Assembly (NCBI GenBank): GCA_037074615.1
Contig: CM073522.1
Span: 24,240,962 to 24,304,961, forward strand
Direction: 5' to 3'
Origin: Leucaena leucocephala
Lineage: Eukaryota > Streptophyta > Magnoliopsida > Fabales > Fabaceae
Length of the DNA stretch: 64,000 nt
Below, one piece after another: positions 36,127 through 47,366 of the stretch (position 1 is its first letter; every line of letters begins with the position of its first letter). The translations under genes and the position numbers were made by a program. The notes below the pieces were generated by a model that ran no database searches, was not told the origin of the DNA, and worked only from the letters and a program-made list of their open reading frames with translations.

Positions 36127-38964
36127 TGTCACATCCTTATTTTTATACATCTTAGGGACCATTCAGTAGCACTTAAACCACTTTCAGGGTCATTGAAGTC
36201 TAAACACTTAATCTGGAATTTTATTCATATCGAGTACTGTTCACTGTGGCAAATTCCAGATGAGTGACCTGACTTTGAAAATTCATAACTAATTCTAGAA
36301 AAATCAAAATGAAGTGGTTCAAATTGATACATGAAGATAACTCAAATATATTTCAGGGAAAAATCATTGGTTGACCAATCCTTGACAAATTTAACGTGGG
36401 TCAACGTTCAAATATTACTGTTCATCCAATGACTTTCTCCTGAATCCAGCATTCTGGTCCCAACTTTAACCATTTATATCTTTTCGTGTATACATACAAA
36501 TTAGACATTCTATATATAAAATTAAAGCTTAATATGTCTACTTTATACCCTAAAAATTTCGTACATTAATTAAATCATTTACTATTTTTAATGATTTATC
36601 AAACATGAATGGGTCTTCACGAGTTACTGTTCACTGAGCCTATTTTCAGCATTTAGTCTTTACATACCCAAGCATACAACCAACACATATCAGTCATACA
36701 AGCCAGATAATAATTAATATCAAATAATCAACTGTTATTTATCAGTGCATGATTAACTCCCTCATATTTTATTACATCCTTCTCTGTCTAAAATCCGGCA
36801 GCATAACTGCTACAATTCTTCTTTAGAAAGTAACCGATGTTGTACCGATTCGGTAATTCCCTTATGAGAACTACCATTCTACGTAGTACCCAGGAAAGAC
36901 TGGATGAACCTTCTGGGTCCACTCACTTCCAGCCTCCTTAGACAGCACTACGTACACAGTACGTATCAGTTCCTTTCTTTGTTCCGTCTTCGTTGCCAGA
37001 ATTTCGGCAGCCTACCGGCGTCTCTTAAGATTCCCAAATTTTATTTTGACAGAACCTCCCCTGTAATGTTATGTTTGGGAATGAGATTCAAGAGAATCCC
37101 AGTAACAATAATCATAACAAAATATGTAATGCAGAGTGACGGTGCTTGCTTGTGACTGTGTACAGATAAGTATGCTGCATGCTTCCATATTCAATAACAT
37201 ATGATCATAGCATTGGAATAGAGCTTCAAGCATAACATATAGGACAACAATCAACCAAACAAGACAACACATCACAAAGACATTACATAAGAGCTAGGAT
37301 TAGTTGTTACCTCAAAAGCAGTGCTTTAGAACTTCCCTACTACTTCCAACTTCACCAGAACTTCCTTACTTCTTTCTTTCTCTCACTTTCTCTCTCAAGA
37401 ACTTCTTTCTTCCTCTCTTTCTTGCTTGCACCGAAATGAAGGAGTAAGGGGGGGTATTTATAGTGTTGAGCAATGGCAATCTTGTAATTTTGAAGACTTA
37501 TGATCCTGTGGTCCTGGTTTTTCCTGAATTTCCTATTTTTCTTTATTCCTTTTACTGCATCATGCATGACATCACTCAATGCCAACTCATGGGACACCTC
37601 ACCTCCCACATTCTTCACATGGAGAAATTGAGAGGGAGCTAGAGCCTTCCGGAAGCTTTCCGGTCCACTCCGGTACCGGCCCGGTCCATCGCCTCGAAAA
37701 ACGTGCTGTTTTCTGCACCTGATGTTTCTGAAGATCCTTTTTATGTCTACTGACCTCACATTTAGTATCTAGACCCTTTATATCATTAACTTTTTAATAC
37801 TGGGTCCAGACTCAATTACAGATCCCTTGCGAAATGACCAAAATGCCCTTGGTGCCCTATCTTGTCCTATTTTAACCCTAAGGGCAAAATCGTCATTTCA
37901 CACCTTTCTGGACTCGGTCAAAGCTTATACTGGCTCTAGTCAACCTTATTTAGACATGTCTTGACCTCTGGGTCTGTCCAAAATGACCAGAATACCCTTT
38001 ATTCATCTGCTGCCCTTTTTGTACAACATAGGGGCATTTTCGTAATTTCGCACTTTTCCGGGGATATGCTGGACACTGGCCCACCTATCAGTCCAAGAGT
38101 CTTATTGGGCCTCTAATGGCGCCATTTTTGGGCTTCCTGGGTCCATTACCTGTATGGCACGCATTACGAGAAATCTTCCTTTAACACAGTTCATTGAATA
38201 TTTTAACTATTATTTACCGATTATACACCTTTTTCGGACACCGGCTCTTTTTCCCAGATACAGTGTCCAACTGTGTTCAGGCATCCTTGGGGGTTATAAC
38301 GGTCATCTGACCGAAGTCATTCGATCGCATTTAGCCCCTTTAAAAATACCGATAAATCTCCAACCCGGATCCCTGGAGGCCTCACACTCCCGTCTGGAAT
38401 TTTTATTTTGTGAATAACTTTTCCTACAGACCTCCTATCGGTATCCTGTCAGTTTCCCGACATCCGCCCCATAAGAGTGCATCATCCTGTATTTTCTCAC
38501 TTATATCTGAAACCTAGGGTATCCGGTATTAATTTTTATAACTTTTGGACGATCAGTCCATTTCTGGCTATCTGGAATCTTCAAAAATTCCGGTATTAGG
38601 CTTGGTTACCCGGCGTCACCTGTCCTACCTTCTGGTAGAATCTGGGACTGAAATGCTGTCGGGCGGTGCAAACCACTTCTGGCCTATTTTCTTTAATTAT
38701 ACTTTAGCCCCAGGGAACTTTTCCTTCTTTATAATTAAGTCCCTTAATTTGGCTAAAATTACACTTTAAGACCCCACATTTTTGTCTACCTTTTCTTCCT
38801 TACCTTAAACTTTCCATATTTGCATTTAAGTCCTTTCTTTTCCTTTCTTTTGTAATTTAATCATTTTCTTTACATAAAGGACCACATCTTTTTCCTGAAA
38901 CAGAGCTCATATATTCCGTTTATTCTGTACATAGAAACCAGTACAGAAAATTAAGGATATTACA
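36127..38964 (-). repeat. 3' LTR of full-length Gypsy
   Basis: Plus reading TGTCACATCCTTATTTTT ... AAGGATATTACA. Reversed TATA with GGGGGG at about 37449-37463, the pyrimidine (GA on the coding strand) tract at 37369-37428 and the conserved module at 36871-36965. Its 135-codon and smaller frames are repeated in the other LTR and look like chance. Confidence 0.96.
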
Positions 38965-38980
38965 TTTCTATCCCCCTAAA
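38965..38980 (-). other. Polypurine tract of Gypsy
   Basis: TTTAGGGGGATAGAAA on the minus strand, touching the 3' LTR; preceded by GGGGACGAAATTTATT, as in other Tekay-type elements. Confidence 0.9.
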
Positions 38981-39017
38981 AATAAATTTCGTCCCCGAAA
39001 TTTACATTACATCTATC

Positions 39018-39338
39018 CTATACAAATAATTCAGGGTACTTTTCTCTCATCTTTTCTTCTGTTTCCCATGTAGCCTCTTGTTCAGTCAAGCCTTTCCAAA
39101 TCACTTTAACTAAAGGAATTTGCTTATTCCGCAACTGCTTGACTTTTCTATCAGTAATTCGTACCGGTCCAACCTCATAGGTCAAGTCATCTCGCAGTGC
39201 GACCTCATCTTGCTCTATCACATGAGATGGATCTGGAATATACTTCTTTAATTGGGAAACATGGAACACATCATGTATCTGGCTGAGATTCGGAGGAAGA
39301 GCCAACTTATAGGCTACTGCTCCTATCTTTGAGAGAAT
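39018..39338 (-). pseudogene. Gypsy pol C-terminus with chromodomain
   Basis: Same frame as the RT-IN block, separated from it by TAG at 39339-39341 where ...YIGPF should continue. Reads ILSKIGAVAYKLALPP, then the HDVFHVSQLKKY motif and a chromodomain-like end (PLVKVIWKG, EQEATWE, YPELF). A chromodomain after integrase is the mark of chromoviruses and is thought to steer insertion to marked chromatin. The first internal ATG is 39305; ends TAG at 39018-39020. Confidence 0.88.
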
Positions 39339-41852
39339 CTAGAATGGCCCGATGTATCTTGGATGCAGCTTCTTCACCTTAATCGATCGTCCGGCTCCTG
39401 TGGTTGGAGTTAACTTAAGGAATACATGTTCTCCTTCTTCAAACTCCAACGGCTTCCTTCTGACATCTGCATAGCTCTTCTGTCTGCTTTGAGCCGTCAA
39501 TAATCGTTTTCTAATTACCGTAACTTGTTCTGCAGTTTGATCCACTATATCCGGACCAAGCATTCTTCTCTCGCTCAACTCTAGCCAGCATAAGGGGGAT
39601 CTACATTTCCGTCCATAGAGTGCTTCAAAAGGTGCCATCTGTATACTGGCCTGATAACCATTGTTATATGCAAACTCTATAAGGGGTAAATGGATATCCC
39701 AGCTGCCTTTGAAATCTAGGACACATGCTCTCAGCATATCCTCTAACGTCTGTATTGTTCTTTCAGATTGACCATCTGTCTGAGGATGATAAGCTGTACT
39801 AAATCTGAGAGTAGTGCCCATTTCTTCCTGTAGAGCCCTCCAGAAATTTGAAGTAAATCGAGGATCTCTATCAGACACAATGCTGCTTGGGATACCATGG
39901 AGCCTAACGATCTCCTTTATATACATCTTTGCCAGCTTTTCTAGAGAATCTCTCTTATTGATTGCCAGGAAATGTGCTGACTTTGTCAGTCGATCGATTA
40001 CTACCCAAACCGCATCATGTCTACTTGGTGTCAAGGGTAGTCCTTCCACAAAGTCCATGGCAATCCCATCCCATTTCCACTCAGGGATATCTAAAGGCTG
40101 CAACGTTCCTGCTGGCTTTTGATGTTCAACTTTCACTTTCTGGCAGGTTAAGCACTTAGATATGTAAGCTACAACATCTTTCTTCAGTCCAGGCCACCAG
40201 AATAACCTTTTAACATCATGGTACATTTTGGTCATACCTGGATGTACCGTATATCGGCTTTTATGTGCTTCCTCCAGAATCCTTTCCCTTAATTCCCTAA
40301 CATTTGGGATATAGGGTTTTCCCCTAAACTGTAGCAATCCGTCTGGGGACATCTCAAAATTCCTTGTCTTCCCTTTCTCCAGCTTGTCTTTGAATATTGC
40401 TGCGAGCTTATCCTGTTCCTGAGCCCCTTTGATCTCATCTTCTATGCAAGATCTGACATGAACTTCTCCAAAAGGATTCTCCGTCAGTTGCATTTGATAT
40501 AGAGGGCTCCAGTCGCGCATATCTTCTATCAGTTCCAATTCCTTGATCATCATGTATGCAACCTGCACCACCTTTCTACTCAGGGCATCAGCTACCACAT
40601 TGGCTTTTCCTGGATGGTATTTAATCTGGAAGTCATAATCTTTTAACAATTCCATCCATCGCCGCTGCCTCATGTTCAGCTCCTTCTGATCCTGCAGATA
40701 CTTCAGGCTTTTGTGATCGCAAAACAACTCTATCGTTGCTCCGTATAAATAGTGCCTCCATATCTTCAGGGCATAGACCACCGCCGCAAGCTCCAGATCA
40801 TGAGTGGGATAATTCTCTTCATGTGGCTTTAACTGCCGAGAGGCGTAGGCTACTACTCGACCTTGCTGCATAAGCACACATCCCAGCCCCTGCTTGCTAG
40901 CATCAGTGTAGACTACATAAGTCTGAGTTGGGTCTGGAATAATCAGCACGGGAGTAGTCGTTAATCTCTGCTTCAACTGCTGGAAGCTAGCCTCGCACTT
41001 CTCATCCCACTTAAACTGCTGATTCTTTCTGGTCAGCATGGTAAGTGGTAAGGCAATTCGAGAAAAGTCTTGAATGAATCGTCTGTAGTACCCTGCTAGG
41101 CCAAGAAAACTTCTAATCTCTGTCACTGTCCTTGGCTGTTCCCAGCTCAAAACTGCTTCAACTTTGCTAGGATCCACAGCTACCCCGTCTCGGGATATGA
41201 CATGACCGAGAAATTTGACTTCTGAAAGCCAAAACTCGCACTTACTCAGCTTAGCATAGAGCTTCTTCTCTTTAAGGGTACCAAGAACAATCCTCAAATG
41301 CCTTTCATGCTCCTCTGGAGATTTGGAGTACACCAGAATATCATCAATAAAGACCACAACGAACTGATCTAGATAAGGCCTGAAAATCCGGTTCATATAG
41401 TCCATGAAAATAGCAGGTGCATTGGTTAGTCCAAAAGGCATCACCAAAAATTCAAAATGTCCGTAGCGCGTTCTGAACGCCGTCTTTGGAATATCATCTG
41501 GCTTGACCCTTAGTTGATGGTAGCCAGATCTCAAGTCAATTTTGGAGAATAAGCTCGCTCCTGCCAATTGATCTAGTAGGTCATCAATTCTGGGAAGAGG
41601 ATACTTGTTCTTAACTGTAAGCTTATTTAATTCCCTGTAGTCAATGCACAGCCTTAAGCTACCATCTTTCTTCTTGACGAACAGTACTGGAGCACCCCAT
41701 GGCGATACACTGGGTCGTATAAAACCCTTCTCCAATAGCTCCTCAATTTGCTTCTTCAGTTCCATCATTTCGTTGGGAGCCATCCTGTATGGGGCTTTTG
41801 ATACTGGTCCAGCTCCTGGTACAATGTCGATCGCAAACTCCACTTCACGCTC
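39339..41852 (-). pseudogene. Gypsy reverse transcriptase, RNase H and integrase block
   Basis: Open from 41843 (MEFAIDIVPG) for 834 codons, but in the same frame as gag-protease across the TAG at 41853-41855, so it is a part of one polyprotein rather than a separate gene. Residues from 41843: RT about 45-215 with FIDD at 165-168; RNase H D313, E351, D376, D419; integrase zinc domain H527, H534, C564, C567; catalytic D597, D658, E694 (35 between the last two). All key residues are present. It ends at TAG 39339-39341. The sibling copy at 54300 reads through the first stop position with Pro. Confidence 0.93.
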
Positions 41853-43577
41853 CTAAGGCAATCCCTGAATCTCCTTTGGAAAGACTTCAGGAAATTCATT
41901 GACTACAGGAACCTCCTCGATGCCTTCCTCCACTTCTGTTTGAACAGAAAAGAATACCACATATCCCTGACATCCTTTCCGTAAACATTTTTCTGCTTGA
42001 GCCTCTGTCACGAAGTTCAGTTGTACTTCTAAGCTCCGATCAGTGATCTTTGGACCAAGAACTAGGGTCTTGTTTCTGCAGTCCAACATCACATTATTGG
42101 AGGATAACCAATTTAAACCAAGTATGACCTCAATCTCCTGGAAAGGCATACAGATCAGGTCCAGGGTGGTACTGCAGTGCTCATAACGCACCACACTATT
42201 TAGACAGGCATCAGATGTGATCACCCTAGCGTTGGTGGGGGTTTTCACCTGTATATCATAACGTAACTTGCTGATCAGAAGGCCTAGGCATTTAGCACAT
42301 TCATAAGATATAAAGGAATGACTTGCACCCGAATCAAATAGGGCAGTCACAGCATGATCATTGAGATAGATTGTACCTTGGATCATCTCAGATGATCGCT
42401 GAGCATCCTCTCTAGTGAGTGCAAACACTCGTCCCGCTGTCCTTGGCCTTGGATCAGTTATAGCTTGAGGACATTCCCTGGAAAAATGTCCAGGCTTTCC
42501 GCAGGTATAGCATACATTCTGGCCCATCAAGCATGGTCTGTCACCATGATTCTTTCCACACTTTTCACATACTGGGGCCTTTGGATCCCGGTTATTGGAT
42601 CTTCCGCGGAAATTTCCCCTATTAGGCCTCTTGGTCTGCCACGGGCGCTTTCTTTTCTTATAGCTGCTCCCACTGGCCGCTTCTTGATTCCGTCCGGCCT
42701 TATCAGGAGTCGCTTGATCTTTACTCCCAGATCTGGACAGCATTCTATGATTCATGCTGTTCTCAACGATTCGACATGCTTCCACAGCCTTATTGAACTG
42801 GCTGTATTGTTGGGGAGTTAACTTCTCCTTTAACATGGAATTCAGCCCTCGAATCATTCTTTCTGTCATCCAGCGTTCGTCATCCACTTGGCGTAGGTAA
42901 GTTGAATATTGAGATAGCCGGATGAACTTGGCCAAATATTCGTCAAAAGATTCTTTTTCTCCTTGCCTCAGCACAAGGAATTCAGCCTCCCTTTCATCTC
43001 TGACAGATTGAGGAAAATATTTCTCATAAAATTGCTCAAGAAATACTTCCCAGGTAACTGGAATATCTCTTGCTTGGAGAAGTAACTCTGTATTCTTCCA
43101 CCATCTATCCGCATCCTTTTCCAATTGATAGATGGCCATTTGGGCCTTGGTTTCAGTCGGGCAGTCGAGGACCTTAAAGATCTTCTCTAATCTGCTGACC
43201 CAATTTTCTGCTACATGTACCTCAAATGTCCCTTCGAATATGGGAGGATTGTGTTTGCAAAATCGCACCATCCATTGTTGGATGCCAACTGCCTCCTCCC
43301 TTGATTCAACCCTTCTCTGGGGCTGTTCCGCCTGCTGTGGTACTTCTTCAGGTTCTCTACTAGTTGCTCCTGAAGGCTCTGGCGGTCTTAAATTATTTAC
43401 AGCTGCTGCTACTGCCGCGGCTATGGCAGCATCTCTTTCTTGTTCATTTCGTGCTTGAGCAGCTCTCATTTCTTCTATCATCTTTTGTTGCTGTTCTAAT
43501 CGTTCTAGAATCATTTGATTAAGGTTTCCAGCCTCTCGGGGTTCCTCAGCTGGAATAGTTCTCCTCGTTCGTACCAT
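41853..43577 (-). CDS. Gypsy gag and protease ORF
   Basis: 574 codons from ATG 43577. Residues 20-60 form a Gln/Glu/Ala-rich likely coiled coil; the retrotransposon gag domain spans about 115-265 (FYEKYFPQSVRD at 183-194). A basic linker is followed by two zinc knuckles (C337, C340, H344, C349; C356, C359, H364, C369) and retropepsin with DSG at 415-417. It ends at TAG 41853-41855, after the protease and before RT, an unusual place for a programmed gag/pol stop. Capsid and maturation functions look intact. Confidence 0.93.
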   Translation of the reverse strand: MVRTRRTIPAEEPREAGNLNQMILERLEQQQKMIEEMRAAQARNEQERDAAIAAAVAAAVNNLRPPEPSGATSREPEEVPQQAEQPQRRVESREEAVGIQQWMVRFCKHNPPIFEGTFEVHVAENWVSRLEKIFKVLDCPTETKAQMAIYQLEKDADRWWKNTELLLQARDIPVTWEVFLEQFYEKYFPQSVRDEREAEFLVLRQGEKESFDEYLAKFIRLSQYSTYLRQVDDERWMTERMIRGLNSMLKEKLTPQQYSQFNKAVEACRIVENSMNHRMLSRSGSKDQATPDKAGRNQEAASGSSYKKRKRPWQTKRPNRGNFRGRSNNRDPKAPVCEKCGKNHGDRPCLMGQNVCYTCGKPGHFSRECPQAITDPRPRTAGRVFALTREDAQRSSEMIQGTIYLNDHAVTALFDSGASHSFISYECAKCLGLLISKLRYDIQVKTPTNARVITSDACLNSVVRYEHCSTTLDLICMPFQEIEVILGLNWLSSNNVMLDCRNKTLVLGPKITDRSLEVQLNFVTEAQAEKCLRKGCQGYVVFFSVQTEVEEGIEEVPVVNEFPEVFPKEIQGLP

Positions 43578-43716
43578 TTTGTTATACTTAAAAAACAGAA
43601 GGGAATACGATAAATAACATAATTCCTTTTCATTTCATTTCACACATAATATACATACAGAGTATATGTACATATTACAGTACCATTCTAGTCTTTTATA
43701 CATTAGAAATATTACT

Positions 43717-44424
43717 CTAATTTTTCTTAAACTTCATTCTAATATAATCTCCTACTAGGTAGATCCAGTCGGATATGGTACAATATGATTCTCTATCAAA
43801 ATACTGGTCCAACTCCGATCTCCAGGTAGGAGTCTTCGGCAATACGTCATTCATAATTTCTAGCCAAAGCCCCATGGTTAACACATTTGGATCCCAGGCT
43901 TGATATATGGCTTTCACCCTTGTGATAAACTCCTGGTAGACCGAATAATCTTGATCTATGTTTTCGAACAGGGTCTGCCTCAACTCGTATAGTTGTCGGG
44001 CTAATGCTACCGAGCTCTCAAGTTGCTCTCTACTCAGGTTCCTCCCTGGGACCATTCTTACGATTAAACCTCCCAAATACATTTCTACTAGAGTCACTTC
44101 GGGCCTACTGGGATCTGGCGCATTACTCTGAACACGTACTTGGCTGGATCCTGAACTGTCTATTATATTCAAGGGTACCGCACTTATGGGAATGGCAGGA
44201 ATAGGGCCTTCTGTTATCATCACCTCCTGATCATCAATTGGAAAGTTTGATCCTACCGAGGAACTATCCTCCTCAGAATCACCAGCTACTGGAGGTGTCC
44301 AGAGGTCAGAATCATTGCTTACTATCTCTTCTTCTGAACTATCTGAACTAGAGACCTCTGGTCTTAATTCCCATTGGTTTACTGTAGTTTCAGACCCAAA
44401 TCTATGTCTAGCCATCCTGCACAC
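43717..44424 (-). CDS. Extra 235-codon ORF between PBS and gag, unknown function
   Basis: Uninterrupted sense ORF (MCRMARHRFGSE ... DYIRMKFKKN), starting about 90 nt after the PBS and ending 139 nt before the gag ATG; the second Met (MARHRFGSE) is another possible start. Residues about 24-60 are Ser/Asp/Glu-rich (SSSDSSEEE, DSEEDSSS) and look disordered. Residues about 120-235 have a helical, Trp/Tyr-containing pattern (ARQLYELRQTLF, WLEIMNDVLP) that may fold. No signal peptide, membrane span, zinc motif or catalytic motif seen. It would be the first ORF on the genomic RNA. Extra ORFs beside gag are known in Tat/Ogre elements and some other retroelements; I do not recognise this one. Confidence 0.6.
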   Translation of the reverse strand: MCRMARHRFGSETTVNQWELRPEVSSSDSSEEEIVSNDSDLWTPPVAGDSEEDSSSVGSNFPIDDQEVMITEGPIPAIPISAVPLNIIDSSGSSQVRVQSNAPDPSRPEVTLVEMYLGGLIVRMVPGRNLSREQLESSVALARQLYELRQTLFENIDQDYSVYQEFITRVKAIYQAWDPNVLTMGLWLEIMNDVLPKTPTWRSELDQYFDRESYCTISDWIYLVGDYIRMKFKKN

Positions 44425-44513
44425 ACTAACTTAGTGTCAATTATGACGGCTTTATCATGGTATATCTTTCTATAAATCATCTACTCAGAGCATTTCTTAA
44501 GCCAGAATCTTTT

Positions 44514-44525
44514 GCTCTGATACCA
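44514..44525 (-). other. Primer-binding site of Gypsy (initiator-Met tRNA)
   Basis: TGGTATCAGAGC on the minus strand, three bases after the 5' LTR end. Confidence 0.93.
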
Positions 44526-44528
44526 AAA

Positions 44529-47366
44529 TGTCACATCCTTATTTTTATACATCTTAGGGACCATTCAGTAGCACTTAAACCACTTTCAGGGTCATTGAAG
44601 TCTAAACACTTAATCTGGAATTTTATTCATATCGAGTACTGTTCACTGTGGCAAATTCCAGATGAGTGACCTGACTTTGAAAATTCATAACTAATTCTAG
44701 AAAAATCAAAATGAAGTGGTTCAAATTGCTACATGAAGATAACTCAAATATATTTCAGGGAAAAATCATTGGTTGACCAATCCTTGACAAATTTAACGTG
44801 GGTCAACGTTCAAATATTACTGTTCATCCAATGACTTTCTCCTGAATCCAGCATTCTGGTCCCAACTTTAACCATTTATATCTTTTCGTGTATACATACA
44901 AATTAGACATTCTATATATAAAATTAAAGCTTAATATGTCTACTTTATACCCTAAAAATTTCGTACATTAATTAAATCATTTACTATTTTTAATGATTTA
45001 TCAAACATGAATGGGTCTTCACGAGTTACTGTTCACTGAGCCTATTTTCAGCATTTAGTCTTTACATACCCAAGCATACAACCAACACATATCAGTCATA
45101 CAAGCCAGATAATAATTAATATCAAATAATCAACTGTTATTTATCAGTGCATGATTAACTCCCTCATATTTTATTACATCCTTCTCTGTCTAAAATCCGG
45201 CAGCATAACTGCTACAATTCTTCTTTAGAAAGTAACCGATGTTGTACCGATTCGGTAATTCCCTTATGAGAACTACCATTCTACGTAGTACCCAGGAAAG
45301 ACTGGATGAACCTTCTGGGTCCACTCACTTCCAGCCTCCTTAGACAGCACTACGTACACAGTACGTATCAGTTCCTTTCTTTGTTCCGTCTTCGTTGCCA
45401 GAATTTCGGCAGCCTACCGGCGTCTCTTAAGATTCCCAAATTTTATTTTGACAGAACCTCCCCTGTAATGTTATGTTTGGGAATGAGATTCAAGAGAATC
45501 CCAGTAACAATAATCATAACAAAATATGTAATGCAGAGTGACGGTGCTTGCTTGTGACTGTGTACAGATAAGTATGCTGCATGCTTCCATATTCAATAAC
45601 ATATGATCATAGCATTGGAATAGAGCTTCAAGCATAACATATAGGACAACAATCAACCAAACAAGACAACACATCACAAAGACATTACATAAGAGCTAGG
45701 ATTAGTTGTTACCTCAAAAGCAGTGCTTTAGAACTTCCCTACTACTTCCAACTTCACCAGAACTTCCTTACTTCTTTCTTTCTCTCACTTTCTCTCTCAA
45801 GAACTTCTTTCTTCCTCTCTTTCTTGCTTGCACCGAAATGAAGGAGTAAGGGGGGGTATTTATAGTGTTGAGCAATGGCAATCTTGTAATTTTGAAGACT
45901 TATGATCCTGTGGTCCTGGTTTTTCCTGAATTTCCTATTTTTCTTTATTCCTTTTACTGCATCATGCATGACATCACTCAATGCCAACTCATGGGACACC
46001 TCACCTCCCACATTCTTCACATGGAGAAATTGAGAGGGAGCTAGAGCCTTCCGGAAGCTTTCCGGTCCACTCCGGTACCGGCCCGGTCCATCGCCTCGAA
46101 AAACGTGCTGTTTTCTGCACCTGATGTTTCTGAAGATCCTTTTTATGTCTACTGACCTCACATTTAGTATCTAGACCCTTTATATCATTAAATTTTTAAT
46201 ACTGGGTCCAGACTCAATTACAGATCCCTTGCGAAATGACCAAAATGCCCTTGGTGCCCTATCTTGTCCTATTTTAACCCTAAGGGCAAAATCGTCATTT
46301 CACACCTTTCTGGACTCGGTCAAAGCTTATACTGGCTCTAGTCAACCTTATTTAGACATGTCTTGACCTCTGGGTCTGTCCAAAATGACCAGAATACCCT
46401 TTATTCATCTGCTGCCCTTTTTGTACAACATAGGGGCATTTTCGTAATTTCGCACTTTTCCGGGGATATGCTGGACACTGGCCCACCTATCAGTCCAAGA
46501 GTCTTATTGGGCCTCTAATGGCGCCATTTTTGGGCTTCCTGGGTCCATTACCTGTATGGCACGCATTACGAGAAATCTTCCTTTAACACAGTTCATTGAA
46601 TATTTTAACTATTATTTACCGATTATACACCTTTTTCGGACACCGGCTCTTTTTCCCAGATACAGTGTCCAACTGTGTTCAGGCATCCTTGGGGGTTATA
46701 ACGGTCATCTGACCGAAGTCATTCGATCGCATTTAGCCCCTTTAAAAATACCGATAAATCTCCAACCCGGATCCCTGGAGGCCTCACACTCCCGTCTGGA
46801 ATTTTTATTTTGTGAATAACTTTTCCTACAGACCTCCTATCGGTATCCTGTCAGTTTCCCGACATCCGCCCCATAAGAGTGCATCATCCTGTATTTTCTC
46901 ACTTATATCTGAAACCTAGGGTATCCGGTATTAATTTTTATAACTTTTGGACGATCAGTCCATTTCTGGCTATCTGGAATCTTCAAAAATTTCGGTATTA
47001 GGCTTGGTTACCCGGCGTCACCTGTCCTACCTTCTGGTAGAATCTGGGACTGAAATGCTGTCGGGCGGTGCAAACCACTTCTGGCCTATTTTCTTTAATT
47101 ATACTTTAGCCCCAGGGAACTTTTCCTTCTTTATAATTAAGTCCCTTAATTTGGCTAAAATTACACTTTAAGACCCCACATTTTTGTCTACCTTTTCTTC
47201 CTTACCTTAAACTTTCCATATTTGCATTTAAGTCCTTTCTTTTCCTTTCTTTTGTAATTTAATCATTTTCTTTACATAAAGGACCACATCTTTTTCCTGA
47301 AACAGAGCTCATATATTCCGTTTATTCTGTACATAGAAACCAGTACAGAAAATTAAGGATATTACA
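44529..47366 (-). repeat. 5' LTR of full-length Gypsy
   Basis: 2838 bp, same length as the 3' LTR; about three differing bases by eye. Promoter TATA reversed at 45851-45865; hairpin module 45273-45367. Followed by the TSD CAATT. Confidence 0.96.
45851..45865 (-). promoter_or_regulatory. TATA box of Gypsy 5' LTR
   Basis: CTATAAATACCCCCC on the minus strand, with the GA tract (plus-strand CTTTCTCTC) about 25 bp downstream at 45771-45830. This should drive the genomic RNA. Confidence 0.75.

Larger units (their letters stand above)
36127..47366 (-). mobile_element. Full-length Ty3/Gypsy chromovirus-like element (11,240 bp)
   Basis: Two 2838-bp LTRs, PBS, an extra ORF, gag-pol with chromodomain, PPT and a perfect TSD CAATT (36122-36126 and 47367-47371). 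The LTRs show about three differences by eye (36327/44729; 37788/46190; 38588/46990), making it the youngest insertion here. Domain order PR-RT-RH-IN-chromodomain and motifs suggest the Tekay/Del clade (inference). It lies inside the middle solo LTR at a site homologous to 25577. Confidence 0.97.

Noticed and set aside
37352..37759. 135-codon ORF in the Gypsy LTRs (also 45754-46161)
   Set aside because: Sense-strand frame over the purine tract (Lys/Glu/Arg-rich end) with no domain; the two copies are the same LTR sequence.
41853..41855. Programmed gag/pol readthrough stop
   Set aside because: It lies between protease and RT rather than after gag, and the sibling copy has a sense codon there; kept only as a question in the findings.
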